64,000 nucleotides of DNA, from positions 248,001 through 312,000 of the forward strand of contig NZ_FOVP01000001.1 in assembly GCF_900115165.1 (NCBI RefSeq), in the 5' to 3' direction. The position numbers and the translations under genes were made by a program. This DNA is from Roseovarius lutimaris (lineage in GTDB: Bacteria; Pseudomonadota; Alphaproteobacteria; Rhodobacterales; Rhodobacteraceae). The notes beneath the pieces are model-generated. The model ran no database searches. It saw only the letters and a list, made by a program, of their open reading frames with translations, and had not been told where the DNA came from. Shown one piece after another: positions 63,732-64,000 of this stretch (positions within the stretch are counted from its first letter, which is position 1; each line of letters begins with the position of its first letter).

Positions 63732-64000
63732 ATGCCAATTCTCGACCGCCAGGACACTGGCCCCATCGCGCGCCTCACGCTGAACGCGCCGGAAAAACTC
63801 AATGCGCTGAGCGATGCGATGCTGGCCGCGCTTCAGGATCAGTTTGACCAACTGGCCGGGGATCACAACATTCGTGTCGTGACCATCGCCGGCGCCGGCA
63901 AGGCGTTTTGCGCCGGTCACGACCTCAAGGAGATGACGGCGGGGCGCCAGTCGCCCGATGGCGGGCGGGCCTATTTCGCCGATCTGTTCAATCGCTGTTC
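63732..64000 (+). CDS. Enoyl-CoA hydratase/isomerase family protein (partial, right edge)
   Basis: The first 89 codons are in the window. They read MPILDRQDTGPIARLTLNAPEKLNALSDAMLAALQDQF, then VTIAGAGKAFCAGHDLKEM, where AGHDLKEM corresponds to the oxyanion-hole region of the crotonase fold. ATG 63732 has AGGGA six bases ahead; ATG 63717 is also in frame. Reaction not determinable from this part. Confidence 0.88.
   Translation, partial: MPILDRQDTGPIARLTLNAPEKLNALSDAMLAALQDQFDQLAGDHNIRVVTIAGAGKAFCAGHDLKEMTAGRQSPDGGRAYFADLFNRC

Overview
The window is high-GC alphaproteobacterial chromosome, most likely from a marine-type Rhodobacteraceae (Roseobacter group) strain. This rests on protein character and gene pairings: pstSCAB-phoU-phoB behind a Pho box, fused E1 dehydrogenase, DUF6456/DUF6477 proteins, IalB, GlxA-type AraC regulator, class II DAHP synthase, and a non-pyrrolysine MttB protein. 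No rRNA, tRNA, CRISPR array or intact insertion sequence was seen.

Layout. 1-4.8 kb: a YejA-type peptide-binding protein running off the left edge, a candidate small RNA, 3-hydroxybutyrate dehydrogenase, an aminotransferase remnant, and an AT-richer island with aroQ overlapping a luxR solo, followed by a perfect 16-bp palindrome and a structured terminator-ended segment. 4.8-9 kb: rpsB-tsf, DUF502, a MATE exporter. 9-14.8 kb: an operon of glutaryl-CoA dehydrogenase, a fused E1 2-oxoacid dehydrogenase and an FAD amine oxidoreductase, with a divergent LysR gene; I read it as a candidate 2-oxoadipate/pipecolate-to-crotonyl-CoA branch. 14.8-24.2 kb: the phosphate regulon (pstS-pstC-pstA-pstB-phoU-phoB), with phoR in the preceding yicC-gmk-carbonic anhydrase-phoR operon. 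24.4-34.6 kb: PAS protein, DAHP synthase, GlxA regulator, PQQ-type sugar dehydrogenase, xseB-ispA-dxs, a kinase-like protein and a HerA-like ATPase.

34.6-49.7 kb: a 460-bp intergenic with two terminator hairpins and a candidate small RNA, IalB, DUF3047, a ketosynthase-ACP-lpxD lipid cluster, a divergent L,D-transpeptidase/M15-like endopeptidase pair, lipA, oxyR with a VIT transporter, a DUF6456 regulator broken by one in-frame TGA and preceded by two DnaA-box sequences, DUF6477, an MttB-family methyltransferase and a FadL-type porin. 49.7-56 kb: guaA, then a decayed efflux locus in which a MarR/GbsR-type regulator has lost its stop and reads antisense through guaA, while the divergent ABC operon is reduced by deletion to the start of an ATPase joined to the end of an HlyD protein; then an FkbM methyltransferase, an EamA transporter and a second FadL-like porin. 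56-64 kb: a P-loop protein, metA (residues suggest acetyl-CoA use), a hydrolase, ppk2, a TetR regulator, rplM-rpsI, speD-speE, a thioesterase and the start of an enoyl-CoA hydratase.

Most of the window is housekeeping. The points most worth a second look are the broken DUF6456 (possibly GafA-like gene-transfer-agent activator) gene with DnaA boxes, the gcdH-E1-FAD operon, the deletion relic at 52.2 kb, the luxR/palindrome/structured-RNA island and the two candidate small RNAs.
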